Source of the DNA: Firmicutes bacterium CAG:95
Lineage (GTDB): Bacteria; Bacillota; Clostridia; Lachnospirales; Lachnospiraceae
Reading direction: 5' to 3'
Assembly: GCA_000438155.1 (NCBI GenBank)
Contig: FR902917.1
Span: forward strand, 1-5,544
Length of the DNA stretch: 5,544 bases
The notes beneath the pieces are model-generated. The model was not told where the DNA came from. It ran no database searches and was given only the letters and a program-made list of their open reading frames with translations. Both the position numbers and the translations under genes were made by a program. Shown one piece after another: positions 1 through 5,505 of this stretch. Position 1 is the first letter of the stretch; each line of letters begins with the position of its first letter.

Positions 1-11
1 CGGGGTTTTTT
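1..11. terminator. possible half of a bidirectional terminator cut by the window edge
   Basis: The window opens with CGGGGTTTTTT, which is what the right arm and T-run of a plus-strand intrinsic terminator look like. Read on the minus strand it is AAAAAACCCCG, the A-run and left arm of the same hairpin, so it could also end the metal operon about 70 bases after the repressor stop codon. The other arm lies outside the window and cannot be seen, so this is inference from half a structure. Confidence 0.25.
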
Positions 12-32
12 AGTTCCGGGAGCGTTGTCAAT

Positions 33-50
33 TTTACTACGTTTACTACG
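33..50. repeat. perfect tandem 9-bp direct repeat (TTTACTACG x2)
   Basis: TTTACTACG occurs twice with no spacer, at 33-41 and 42-50, in the non-coding stretch beyond the repressor gene. Direct seeing supports the repeat. A role as paired half-sites for a regulator of a neighbouring gene to the left is only a guess, because no promoter with both hexamers can be assembled around it. Confidence 0.6.
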
Positions 51-80
51 ATAAAAGATGAGCTGCATCCTTTTCAGATT

Positions 81-437
81 TTAGTCCTCTTCGATATGCT
101 CTCTTCCCTTACCAATGATTGTTTCCACATGTTCATCTGCGAGCGAATAAAAGATCGACTTGCCTTCTCTGCGGCTCTTCACCAGTCTGCTCTGCTTCAG
201 GATCTTCAACTGATGTGAAATTGCAGACTGTGTCATATTCAGAACCTGTGCCAGATCACAGACACATACCTCTGATTCAAACAGGACAAACAGGATACGG
301 ATTCTTGTATAATCACCGAATATCTTAAACAGATCTGCCAGATCATTCAGCTCCTGTTCATCCGGCATGGTATCCTGTACAATTTTCAGCAGATCCTCAT
401 GCACTTCTACAGTATCACAGCATTCTACTTCTGACAT
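81..437 (-). CDS. ArsR/SmtB-family metal-sensing repressor, CadC/CzrA type
   Basis: A 118-residue winged-helix repressor, the usual size for the family, expected to act as a dimer that leaves its operator when Zn, Cd or Pb binds. The core HTH runs from about residue 30 to 98, with the recognition helix around residues 69-83 (TQSAISHQLKILKQS). The alpha-3 motif VCVCDL places Cys58 and Cys60 where CadC has its alpha-3N ligands, and Cys6/Cys7 near the N-terminus could complete that site. The C-terminal helix carries Asp101, His103, His114 and Glu117, the same residues at the same numbers as the alpha-5 site of pI258 CadC, as I recall it. The ATG at 437 is preceded by AAAGGA seven bases upstream. 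It is the last gene of the operon, 40 bp after the ATPase, whereas the regulator more often comes first. The family is certain. The metal range and the choice of working site are inference; an arsenic sensor is less likely given the alpha-5 residues and the pump beside it. Confidence 0.95.
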   Translation of the reverse strand: MSEVECCDTVEVHEDLLKIVQDTMPDEQELNDLADLFKIFGDYTRIRILFVLFESEVCVCDLAQVLNMTQSAISHQLKILKQSRLVKSRREGKSIFYSLADEHVETIIGKGREHIEED

Positions 438-477
438 ATTTCTTTCCTTTCTTTATGAAAATAAGTCAAGATTTGCA

Positions 478-2346
478 TTATAATCTTTTAACAAACAATG
501 CGCGGATTGCATTCAGTACGGCAATCACCATAACTCCCACGTCGGCGAAGATTGCTGCCCACATATTGGCAATACCAAGTGCTCCAAGAATCAGGCAGAT
601 CACCTTAATGCCGATCGCAAAATAAATATTCTCATATACAATACGGATACATTTTCTGGAAATCCTGATAGCCTTTGCAATCTTTAACGGATCATCATCC
701 ATCAGGACGATATCGGCTGGTTCAAACGCCGCATCCGATCCAAACGCTCCCATGGCAATTCCGATATCGGCTCTGGAAAGCACCGGGGCATCATTGATCC
801 CGTCACCAACGAAGGCAAGCTTCTCCTTCCCGCTCTTCCTGGCAAGAAGCTCTTCCACCTTTGATACCTTATCTGCCGGAAGAAGCTCACTGCAGACCTC
901 GTGAATACCAAGCTCTGCTGCCACTGCATCCGCTACACGCTTCGTATCGCCGGTCAGCATAACCGTTTTGGTAACACCTGCATTCTTCAAAGCAGCAATG
1001 GCTTCTTTTGCATGCGGCTTTAACAGATCGGAGATCAGAATGCATCCGGCGAATCTGCCATCGACTGCTACGTAAACCAGAGTTCCAACCTCATTGCATA
1101 CCGTATACGGAACTCCAAGCTGATCCATGAGCTTTCCGTTTCCTGCAGCAACCAATCTGCCGTCAACCTGTGCGGTAACACCCTTACCACTGATTTCCTT
1201 AACCTCTGTTACACGGTTCTTATCAATCTCTTTGCCATATGCTTTCTGAAGACTCTTACTGATCGGGTGGCTGGAATAGCTTTCTGCACATGCTGCATAT
1301 TCAACCACCTCTTCTTTGGAAAGCGCTGCCGGATAAATACCGCTTACTTCAAAGACACCCTGTGTCATGGTTCCGGTCTTATCAAATACAACATATTTGG
1401 TCTGGGAAAGAGTTTCCAGATAATTGGAACCCTTGACCAGAACACCTTCCTTGCTTGCTCCACCGATACCGGCAAAGAAGCTTAAAGGAATACTGATGAC
1501 CAGTGCACAGGGACAACTGATAACAAGGAATGTCAACGCTCTGTAAATCCAGGTCCCAAAGTCTGCCGGAAGTCCCATAAATACCATTCTCACAATCGGA
1601 GGAAGGAATGCCAGGGCAACTGCACCGTAGCAGACCGCCGGAGTATAAATTCTTGCGAACTTGGAAATAAAGTTCTCTGATCTGGATTTTCTTGAACTGG
1701 AATTCTCCACCAGCTCCAGAATTTTGGAAACGGTAGATTCCCCGAATTCCTTCGTTGTCCGGATCTTCAAAAGACCTGTCATATTAATACAGCCACTGAT
1801 AACTTCGTCCCCTTCCTTAGCTTCTCTCGGAAGGCTTTCCCCTGTGAGGGCGCTTGTATTAAGACTTGAAGCACCTTCTACAACGATACCGTCAATCGGA
1901 ATCTTTTCACCGGGCTTTACAAGAATAACCGTACCGATCTCTACCTCATCCGGATCGACCTGCACCAGCTCACCATCCTGTTCCACATTGGCGTAATCCG
2001 GACGGATATCCATCAGTTCGCTGATGTTTCTGCGGCTCTTTCCTACGGCATAGCTCTGGAAGAGTTCACCAATCTGATAGAACAGCATAACAGCTACGCC
2101 TTCCTTGTAATCACCAAGTGCGATCGCGCCGATCGTCGCAACAGCCATCAGGAAATTCTCATCAAACACCTGCCGGTTCAGGATCCCCTTAACCGCTTTT
2201 TTCAAAATATCATAACCGATAACCAGATAAGGAAGCATATATAATGCAAACTGAAGCCATCCTTCTGCAGGTACAAATGCCAGGGCAATGAGCAGCACAA
2301 CCGCTGCAATAATTCTGATTAATACCTTTTTCTGCTTTTTATTCAT
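478..2346 (-). CDS. cadA: P1B-2-type Zn/Cd/Pb-exporting P-type ATPase, without N-terminal metal-binding domain
   Basis: A 622-residue membrane pump that uses ATP to expel divalent soft metals. All core motifs are present: the actuator TGES at 168-171, the membrane metal site CPC at 278-280, the phosphorylated Asp322 in DKTGT, the nucleotide-site His360-Pro361, TGD at 465-467 and GDGINDAP at 514-521. Lys581 in the seventh membrane helix and Asp602 in the eighth (ADVG) are the signature of the Zn/Cd/Pb subgroup (ZntA, CadA) and argue against copper. Predicted helices lie near 8-26, 31-47, 62-77, 81-100, 236-258, 266-295, 570-592 and 594-617. CadA and ZntA are about 730 residues; this protein starts directly with the first membrane helix and lacks their roughly 100-residue HMA region. 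That domain is encoded separately just upstream, 14 bp away. The ATG at 2346 follows AGAGGA at good spacing. The reading frame is intact. Confidence 0.96.
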   Translation of the reverse strand: MNKKQKKVLIRIIAAVVLLIALAFVPAEGWLQFALYMLPYLVIGYDILKKAVKGILNRQVFDENFLMAVATIGAIALGDYKEGVAVMLFYQIGELFQSYAVGKSRRNISELMDIRPDYANVEQDGELVQVDPDEVEIGTVILVKPGEKIPIDGIVVEGASSLNTSALTGESLPREAKEGDEVISGCINMTGLLKIRTTKEFGESTVSKILELVENSSSRKSRSENFISKFARIYTPAVCYGAVALAFLPPIVRMVFMGLPADFGTWIYRALTFLVISCPCALVISIPLSFFAGIGGASKEGVLVKGSNYLETLSQTKYVVFDKTGTMTQGVFEVSGIYPAALSKEEVVEYAACAESYSSHPISKSLQKAYGKEIDKNRVTEVKEISGKGVTAQVDGRLVAAGNGKLMDQLGVPYTVCNEVGTLVYVAVDGRFAGCILISDLLKPHAKEAIAALKNAGVTKTVMLTGDTKRVADAVAAELGIHEVCSELLPADKVSKVEELLARKSGKEKLAFVGDGINDAPVLSRADIGIAMGAFGSDAAFEPADIVLMDDDPLKIAKAIRISRKCIRIVYENIYFAIGIKVICLILGALGIANMWAAIFADVGVMVIAVLNAIRALFVKRL

Positions 2347-2360
2347 AGCATCCTCTTTTC

Positions 2361-2579
2361 TTATAAAAAGATTTCACAATCATCTTCTACCTTTTTACAG
2401 CTCTTAAGCACATCCTTCATAACAGAAGCAGGTTCTGCACCATCTTCAAACTCAACAATCATCTTCAGGGTCATGAAGTTCACGGTTGCATCCTTTACAC
2501 CGGAGGTATTCTTAGCTGCTTCTTCCATCTTATTTGCACAGTTTGCACAATCCACATCAATTTTATAAGTCTTTTTCAT
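2361..2579 (-). CDS. stand-alone heavy-metal-associated (HMA) domain protein
   Basis: A 72-residue soluble protein of the ferredoxin-like HMA fold, expected to bind one metal ion and probably to hand it to, or sense it for, the ATPase encoded 14 bp downstream. The metal motif DCANC puts Cys11 and Cys14 in a CxxC, with Asp10 before the first Cys as in Zn/Cd-type domains (ZntA has DCxxC). Two further cysteines, 61 and 68, lie near the C-terminus (SCKK and DDCEIFL) and could add ligands. The frame is open to an ATG at 2612 (83 residues), but I chose the ATG at 2579. It has AGAGGA seven bases upstream, whereas the 2612 ATG has no Shine-Dalgarno and sits inside the operator palindrome. The extra 11 residues would be a very acidic tail unlike the domain. 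It is the first gene of the operon. A copper chaperone is less likely because of the Asp and the partner pump. Confidence 0.9.
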   Translation of the reverse strand: MKKTYKIDVDCANCANKMEEAAKNTSGVKDATVNFMTLKMIVEFEDGAEPASVMKDVLKSCKKVEDDCEIFL

Positions 2580-2586
2580 GTTCTCA

Positions 2587-2592
2587 TCCTCT
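2587..2592 (-). promoter_or_regulatory. ribosome binding site that sets the HMA protein start
   Basis: On the minus strand this reads AGAGGA, with seven bases to the ATG at 2579. No comparable site precedes the in-frame ATG at 2612. The same AGAGGA precedes the ATPase gene, so this is the operon's normal ribosome site. Confidence 0.75.
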
Positions 2593-2609
2593 TCGCTTTC
2601 ATCTTCTTT

Positions 2610-2631
2610 CATATGAACAATTATTCATATG
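2610..2631. promoter_or_regulatory. ArsR/SmtB-type operator palindrome of the metal operon
   Basis: CATATGAA at 2610-2617 and TTCATATG at 2624-2631 are perfect inverted arms. Of the three pairs in the six-base centre only one fails to match. The core ATGAACA...TTCAT is the typical 12-2-12 site bound by SmtB and CzrA, as I recall those sites. It begins about three bases after the predicted transcription start, so a bound repressor would block RNA polymerase at the promoter. The likely binder is the repressor encoded at the far end of the same operon, which would make the circuit self-regulating. Confidence 0.85.
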
Positions 2632-2640
2632 TTTGATTGT

Positions 2641-2668
2641 ATTATAGCATCGGGATTTTAAATGTCAA
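2641..2668 (-). promoter_or_regulatory. sigma-A promoter of the metal-efflux operon
   Basis: On the minus strand there is TTGACA (2668-2663), a 16-base spacer, and TATAAT (2646-2641), both perfect consensus hexamers, with TG one base before the -10. Transcription should start near 2634, leaving a leader of about 55 bases before the ATG at 2579. A promoter this strong would need tight repression, which fits the operator immediately downstream. Confidence 0.88.
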
Positions 2669-2699
2669 TATACTTTCGAGATTTTTTACCTTCAAGCAA

Positions 2700-2720
2700 C
2701 CGTTCAGCCTTGCCCGTTCA
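2700..2720. repeat. short direct repeat (CCGTTCA x2, 7-base gap) upstream of the metal promoter
   Basis: CCGTTCA occurs at 2700-2706 and 2714-2720, with a period of 14 bases, between the Cys-rich gene and the -35 hexamer. It may be chance. It is listed because it is the only ordered element in this gap, which shows no hairpin followed by a T-run on the minus strand and therefore no evident terminator. Confidence 0.3.
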
Positions 2721-2737
2721 TGCAGAGCACCCCTGCC

Positions 2738-3007
2738 CTACCACTTTTCATACGGACAGGCATTCTTTGCTACGGCTGCCCGCATTTCCACGAAGCAGCC
2801 GCAGCCCCTGCACATACCATCCGCCAGCCGCTCACATTCCTTACAGGTGGCCAGCCGTTTTTCATACAATGAGTCTTCCGTCTTAATATCCGGATCCAGA
2901 TTCTCAATATAGTCATACATGCTTTTAAAATAATCTGCCTTATCCATCATGTCCCTTGTAAGACATTTTTTACAGATCCGCAGATTTTTATTAATAGAAT
3001 TCTCCAT
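2738..3007 (-). CDS. small Cys-rich protein, DUF6171-like
   Basis: An 89-residue soluble protein of unknown function with no signal peptide or membrane helix. Its eight cysteines fall into a pattern: CxxC at 12/15, CxxC at 55/58, CxxCxC at 66/69/71 and a single Cys84 near the end (NACPYEKW). This would suit two zinc (or possibly iron-sulfur) sites. The middle, around YFKSMYDYIENLDPDIK (27-43), is an aromatic and acidic helix-like stretch. The whole pattern matches what I remember of DUF6171 proteins of Lachnospiraceae; that assignment is from memory. The frame is open to an ATG at 3031, but the ATG at 3007 is preferred because GGAGAGG lies nine bases before it and nothing suitable precedes 3031. 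It overlaps the end of the peptidase gene by 17 bp, so translation is probably coupled. No function should be inferred from the cysteines alone. Confidence 0.85.
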   Translation of the reverse strand: MENSINKNLRICKKCLTRDMMDKADYFKSMYDYIENLDPDIKTEDSLYEKRLATCKECERLADGMCRGCGCFVEMRAAVAKNACPYEKW

Positions 3008-5216
3008 CAACCCAGACCTCTCCGTCTTCATCTACATACTGAAGTGTGAACGGTGTATAATACACATTTCCATAGATATCATGCAGCTCAAAGCAGTAAT
3101 AATAAACTCCTTCCGGAAGGTATTCATAAGTAATCTCAAGATCTCCGTCTACAACAATATCGTCTCCATAATACCAGTCTTCATCGTCATCTACCGAAAA
3201 CCAGTAATAAGCAGGGGTAATTACATCACCCTCCTGCAGCTCATAAACCTCCCGCGATGCCATACCGGTCTCCTCATCAATACCGTCCCAGATTCCGATC
3301 ACACTCCATTCATCATATTCCCAGTCATATTCGATCCGCAGATTGGTTTCAACCTCATCATTCAAAAGAACATTGCAGGTATAAATGCTGCAGCTGTCCG
3401 TCGTATTTACAAGCTCCAGTGCCAGCAGATTGTCATTGATGCAGGGCCATGAGCCGTCAAAATTGTCGGTCACACAGTTCCGGTCAATATCATAGATCAC
3501 TTCCTCCGTGGTTCCAAGGTAAAAGAATCCATCCGCATCGTCATCCATACCCACACTGCAGCAGGCATAGGCGAGCTCATCCATATTATCAAACGAAACT
3601 GTATATATCCCGTCCTCATCAAAATAAATGTCCGATACCCCCATCTGTCCGATCTCAATATCTGCAAATTCCCCGGCATTCGTGCTAACATCCCCGGTAA
3701 AGCCGCTTTCCTCCCCCAGCCATTCATTAATGTCTGCCATATCCGAAAGCAGGGTACTGTTATCATAATCTGCCGCACTTCCGTTTTCTGCCCCATAAGC
3801 AATTTTATCAATTAATGCATAATAATAATTACTCGGACAGATCCGGGAAAAGATCTTTAGCTCCTCCGACCCCTGAATGGAAACCGGATAGTAAACAGAC
3901 AGTCCGGATGCATTCTTGTGAAGTCGTCCGTTCATGGTATAAAGAATGCAGCTTTGTAACGTCTGTGAAGCATCCCTTACCTCCTGCCCATAACCGGAAA
4001 GCTGATCCAGCATATTCCCAAGATCCAGCATATTGGAATATCCTTCGCTGACACTGTTTCCTCCAAAGGAATCGGCTTCCAGTACAGCTCTCGTAACATC
4101 ACCAAGATCTCCCTGTTCGTAAACCACCCGGAAGGCTTCATTCATGGAGATCAGAACATCATCGATTTTCGACAGATCAATAATGGAAAAGGTCGCCGAT
4201 CTCTGGCTTCCGAATCCATAGTCCGCGCAATGGTCATAATATTCCCTGCACACCTTTTCTCCAAGCTGCGCTCCGTCCTGATCCGGATTCGCAGCAAGAT
4301 TATTCAAAAGGGAAGTATAGTCCCAGCCGCTTCCCGGCTCCATCTCCTGCGAAGCATACATATACCGCGCATAAGGTGTCAGTACATTTGCAGTTTCCAA
4401 CGTACTCATCAGACAGGCATCGAACCCGATAAACTCAAACCGGTCAGTCATCTGATCATACACCTGATTCAGGGCATGATCCAGTTCTCCCAATGTAAGA
4501 CTGTCATAATCATACTGCTCATCAAAGCATACTCCATTAATGCTTCCGCTTCCATGATCCCAGAGAATGAGGCCCATTCTTTCCGATGGATAATTACTTA
4601 CCCCCCAGGACAGAAAATCAGCCAGTGTCGAAGCAGTCCCCATATTGGCTTCCGGCTTTTCATCAACCAGCGTCAGATCTCCATCCTCCAACAAATAACG
4701 CTGTACCCTGTTTTCATTAATATTCTGATACCAGAAGTACGATCCGCCGGTCTGGTAAACCACCTTTACCTGCCCGCTTCCCCTTGCTGCAAAGGCTTCC
4801 TCAATATCACTGCTGGCGGCTCCACCGTCCGATTCCAGATCACTCCCACAAAGGTATACAAAGATTGTCCAGTCCCCATCACCCATAGGAATTTCTTCAT
4901 CTCTGCTCCGGCGGCTGATCTGCATCTGCCCGTTTTCCTGTGAAATGACCGTTCCCTTTAAGGAATTGTCCTCTAACACACTGCTCTGATAGGATGAGTC
5001 TCCTCCAATTGTCGCACTGCCACCGGAGTATCCTTCATCCTCCTCTTCTTCATAATCAGACCAGCCCTCATCACCATCCAGTCCCTCACTCATCAGCCAT
5101 GCAGAGCATCCGCTTAACAGTATGCTCCCTGTAAGCAATGCTGTCAGTAAGAGCAATGCTCCCGTTGTTTTCTTTGCTGTTCCTGTTTTCCTCTTTTCCC
5201 ACTTCCGTCTGTCCAT
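2991..5216 (-). CDS. clostripain-family (peptidase C11) cysteine peptidase lipoprotein
   Basis: A 741-residue secreted endopeptidase, tethered outside the cell by lipid. A basic N-terminus and hydrophobic segment (about 16-36) lead to the lipobox LSGC with Cys37. An acidic Gly/Ser-rich linker follows (about 48-80). The C11 domain starts at DWTIFVYLCGSDLES (115-129). The catalytic dyad is His221 in WDHGSG and Cys268 in GFDACLMS; their 47-residue spacing is close to that of PmC11 (His133/Cys179, as I recall). Known members cut after Arg or Lys, so that specificity is likely. The domain continues to about residue 475. The remaining 260 residues are acidic and beta-rich, hold seven cysteines (552, 553, 581, 592, 609, 614, 708) and may bind substrate or the cell surface. 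An in-frame TAA lies three codons before the ATG, so the start is fixed to 5216. The next gene overlaps its end. Substrate unknown. Confidence 0.94.
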   Translation of the reverse strand: MDRRKWEKRKTGTAKKTTGALLLLTALLTGSILLSGCSAWLMSEGLDGDEGWSDYEEEEDEGYSGGSATIGGDSSYQSSVLEDNSLKGTVISQENGQMQISRRSRDEEIPMGDGDWTIFVYLCGSDLESDGGAASSDIEEAFAARGSGQVKVVYQTGGSYFWYQNINENRVQRYLLEDGDLTLVDEKPEANMGTASTLADFLSWGVSNYPSERMGLILWDHGSGSINGVCFDEQYDYDSLTLGELDHALNQVYDQMTDRFEFIGFDACLMSTLETANVLTPYARYMYASQEMEPGSGWDYTSLLNNLAANPDQDGAQLGEKVCREYYDHCADYGFGSQRSATFSIIDLSKIDDVLISMNEAFRVVYEQGDLGDVTRAVLEADSFGGNSVSEGYSNMLDLGNMLDQLSGYGQEVRDASQTLQSCILYTMNGRLHKNASGLSVYYPVSIQGSEELKIFSRICPSNYYYALIDKIAYGAENGSAADYDNSTLLSDMADINEWLGEESGFTGDVSTNAGEFADIEIGQMGVSDIYFDEDGIYTVSFDNMDELAYACCSVGMDDDADGFFYLGTTEEVIYDIDRNCVTDNFDGSWPCINDNLLALELVNTTDSCSIYTCNVLLNDEVETNLRIEYDWEYDEWSVIGIWDGIDEETGMASREVYELQEGDVITPAYYWFSVDDDEDWYYGDDIVVDGDLEITYEYLPEGVYYYCFELHDIYGNVYYTPFTLQYVDEDGEVWVDGEFY
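3017..3023 (-). promoter_or_regulatory. ribosome binding site inside the peptidase gene that sets the Cys-rich protein start
   Basis: On the minus strand this reads GGAGAGG, nine bases before the ATG at 3007 and inside the last codons of the peptidase gene. It decides for the 89-residue form over a 97-residue form and implies that ribosomes finishing the peptidase restart here. Confidence 0.7.
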
Positions 5217-5239
5217 TCCCTCTTAGATATCCACCTTTC
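5217..5239 (-). promoter_or_regulatory. oddly spaced ribosome binding site of the peptidase gene
   Basis: AAGAGGGA abuts the ATG directly, which is too close for normal initiation. The other purine-rich match, GAAAGGTGG, ends 14 bases before the ATG, which is too far. No alternative start exists between the in-frame TAA at 5223-5225 and the signal sequence. The gene may be translated weakly, or the ribosome may use one site in a non-standard way. Confidence 0.4.
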
Positions 5240-5258
5240 ATTATTCCGATTTTTAAAA

Positions 5259-5279
5259 TTACGATAATTACTATTGTAA
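5259..5279. promoter_or_regulatory. imperfect palindrome upstream of the peptidase gene, possible operator
   Basis: TTACGATA (5259-5266) and TATTGTAA (5272-5279) are inverted arms of eight bases with one mismatch, separated by five bases. It lies about 45-65 bases before the peptidase ATG, between the start codon and a weak TATGAT at 5292-5287, where a repressor site would work. TTAC also recurs at 5268 and 5281. The region is AT-rich, so chance is a real alternative, and I do not recognise the binding family. Confidence 0.35.
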
Positions 5280-5347
5280 CTTACTTATCATATTCCGTAT
5301 ATGGGAAATTTTCTTTTCAGCTGTAATGGATGCAATCACTTTTCAGA

Positions 5348-5353
5348 TATAAT
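5348..5353 (+). promoter_or_regulatory. possible plus-strand -10 element of a short RNA
   Basis: A perfect TATAAT on the plus strand, about 60 bases before a plus-strand terminator. No good -35 lies 16-18 bases upstream and there is no TG extension, so on its own this is weak. It is listed only because the terminator downstream needs a transcript. Confidence 0.2.
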
Positions 5354-5412
5354 GCCAAAAGGGAGAATTAAAAGTAAACGAGGGAGCTGTTTCATACCCA
5401 CAGTTATATGAT

Positions 5413-5443
5413 AAGGGCAGTCCATCCTTTGAACTGCCCTTTT
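5413..5443 (+). terminator. rho-independent terminator
   Basis: AAGGGCAGT (5413-5421) pairs perfectly with ACTGCCCTT (5433-5441) around an 11-base loop, followed on the plus strand by a short T-run (TTTTACCTTT). On the minus strand the stem is followed by ATCATAT, a poor T-run, so the plus direction is favoured. No plus-strand gene ends before it in the window. A less efficient two-way terminator for a minus-strand gene beyond the right edge remains possible. Confidence 0.6.
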
Positions 5444-5460
5444 ACCTTTACTTAGCTGTC

Positions 5461-5505
5461 ACTATTTTTATCGGAAACTTATTTCTGCGTACTATTTTAG
5501 AAACT
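5461..5505. repeat. pair of related direct repeats, ACTATTTT...GAAACT
   Basis: ACTATTTT is followed by GAAACT twice: at 5461-5468 with 5474-5479, and at 5491-5498 with 5500-5505. The starts are 30 bases apart, about three helical turns. TGTCACT also occurs at 5457-5463 and 5526-5532, and ACTGTTCAGT (5511-5520) is a small palindrome. The cluster may be regulatory DNA for a gene beyond the right edge; I do not recognise the motif. Confidence 0.4.

Noticed and set aside
26..31. TTGACA on the minus strand as a -35 element
   Set aside because: The matching -10 would fall at about positions 3-9, where the sequence is AAAAC-like and not a -10 hexamer.
477..482. TATAAT on the minus strand overlapping the ATPase stop codon, as an internal promoter for the repressor gene
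   Set aside because: The hexamer is perfect, but there is no recognisable -35 at 16-18 bases upstream and the site lies in coding sequence of AT-rich composition. A weak internal promoter cannot be excluded.
2738..3007. Reading the Cys-rich small protein as a ferredoxin or rubredoxin
   Set aside because: The Cys pattern (CxxC, CxxC, CxxCxC, single C) does not match the CxxCxxCxxxC of ferredoxins or the paired CxxCG loops of rubredoxin.
2949..3452. Plus-strand open frame of 167 codons across the junction of the peptidase and Cys-rich genes
   Set aside because: Both minus-strand genes here have clear support; the plus frame shows no recognisable motif and no ribosome site.
4230..4943. Long plus-strand open frame of 237 codons
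   Set aside because: It lies wholly inside the peptidase gene on the other strand, whose motifs are unmistakable, and its translation shows no family features or ribosome site.
5085..5240. Minus-strand ATG at 5240 opening a 51-codon frame that overlaps the peptidase start
   Set aside because: There is no Shine-Dalgarno before it, and most of it overlaps the signal-peptide coding region in another frame with a low-complexity polar translation.
5408..5455. 15-codon plus-strand frame starting at ATG 5408
   Set aside because: It runs through the terminator hairpin, and the nearest purine-rich site (5380-5386) is 21 bases from the ATG, too far for initiation.
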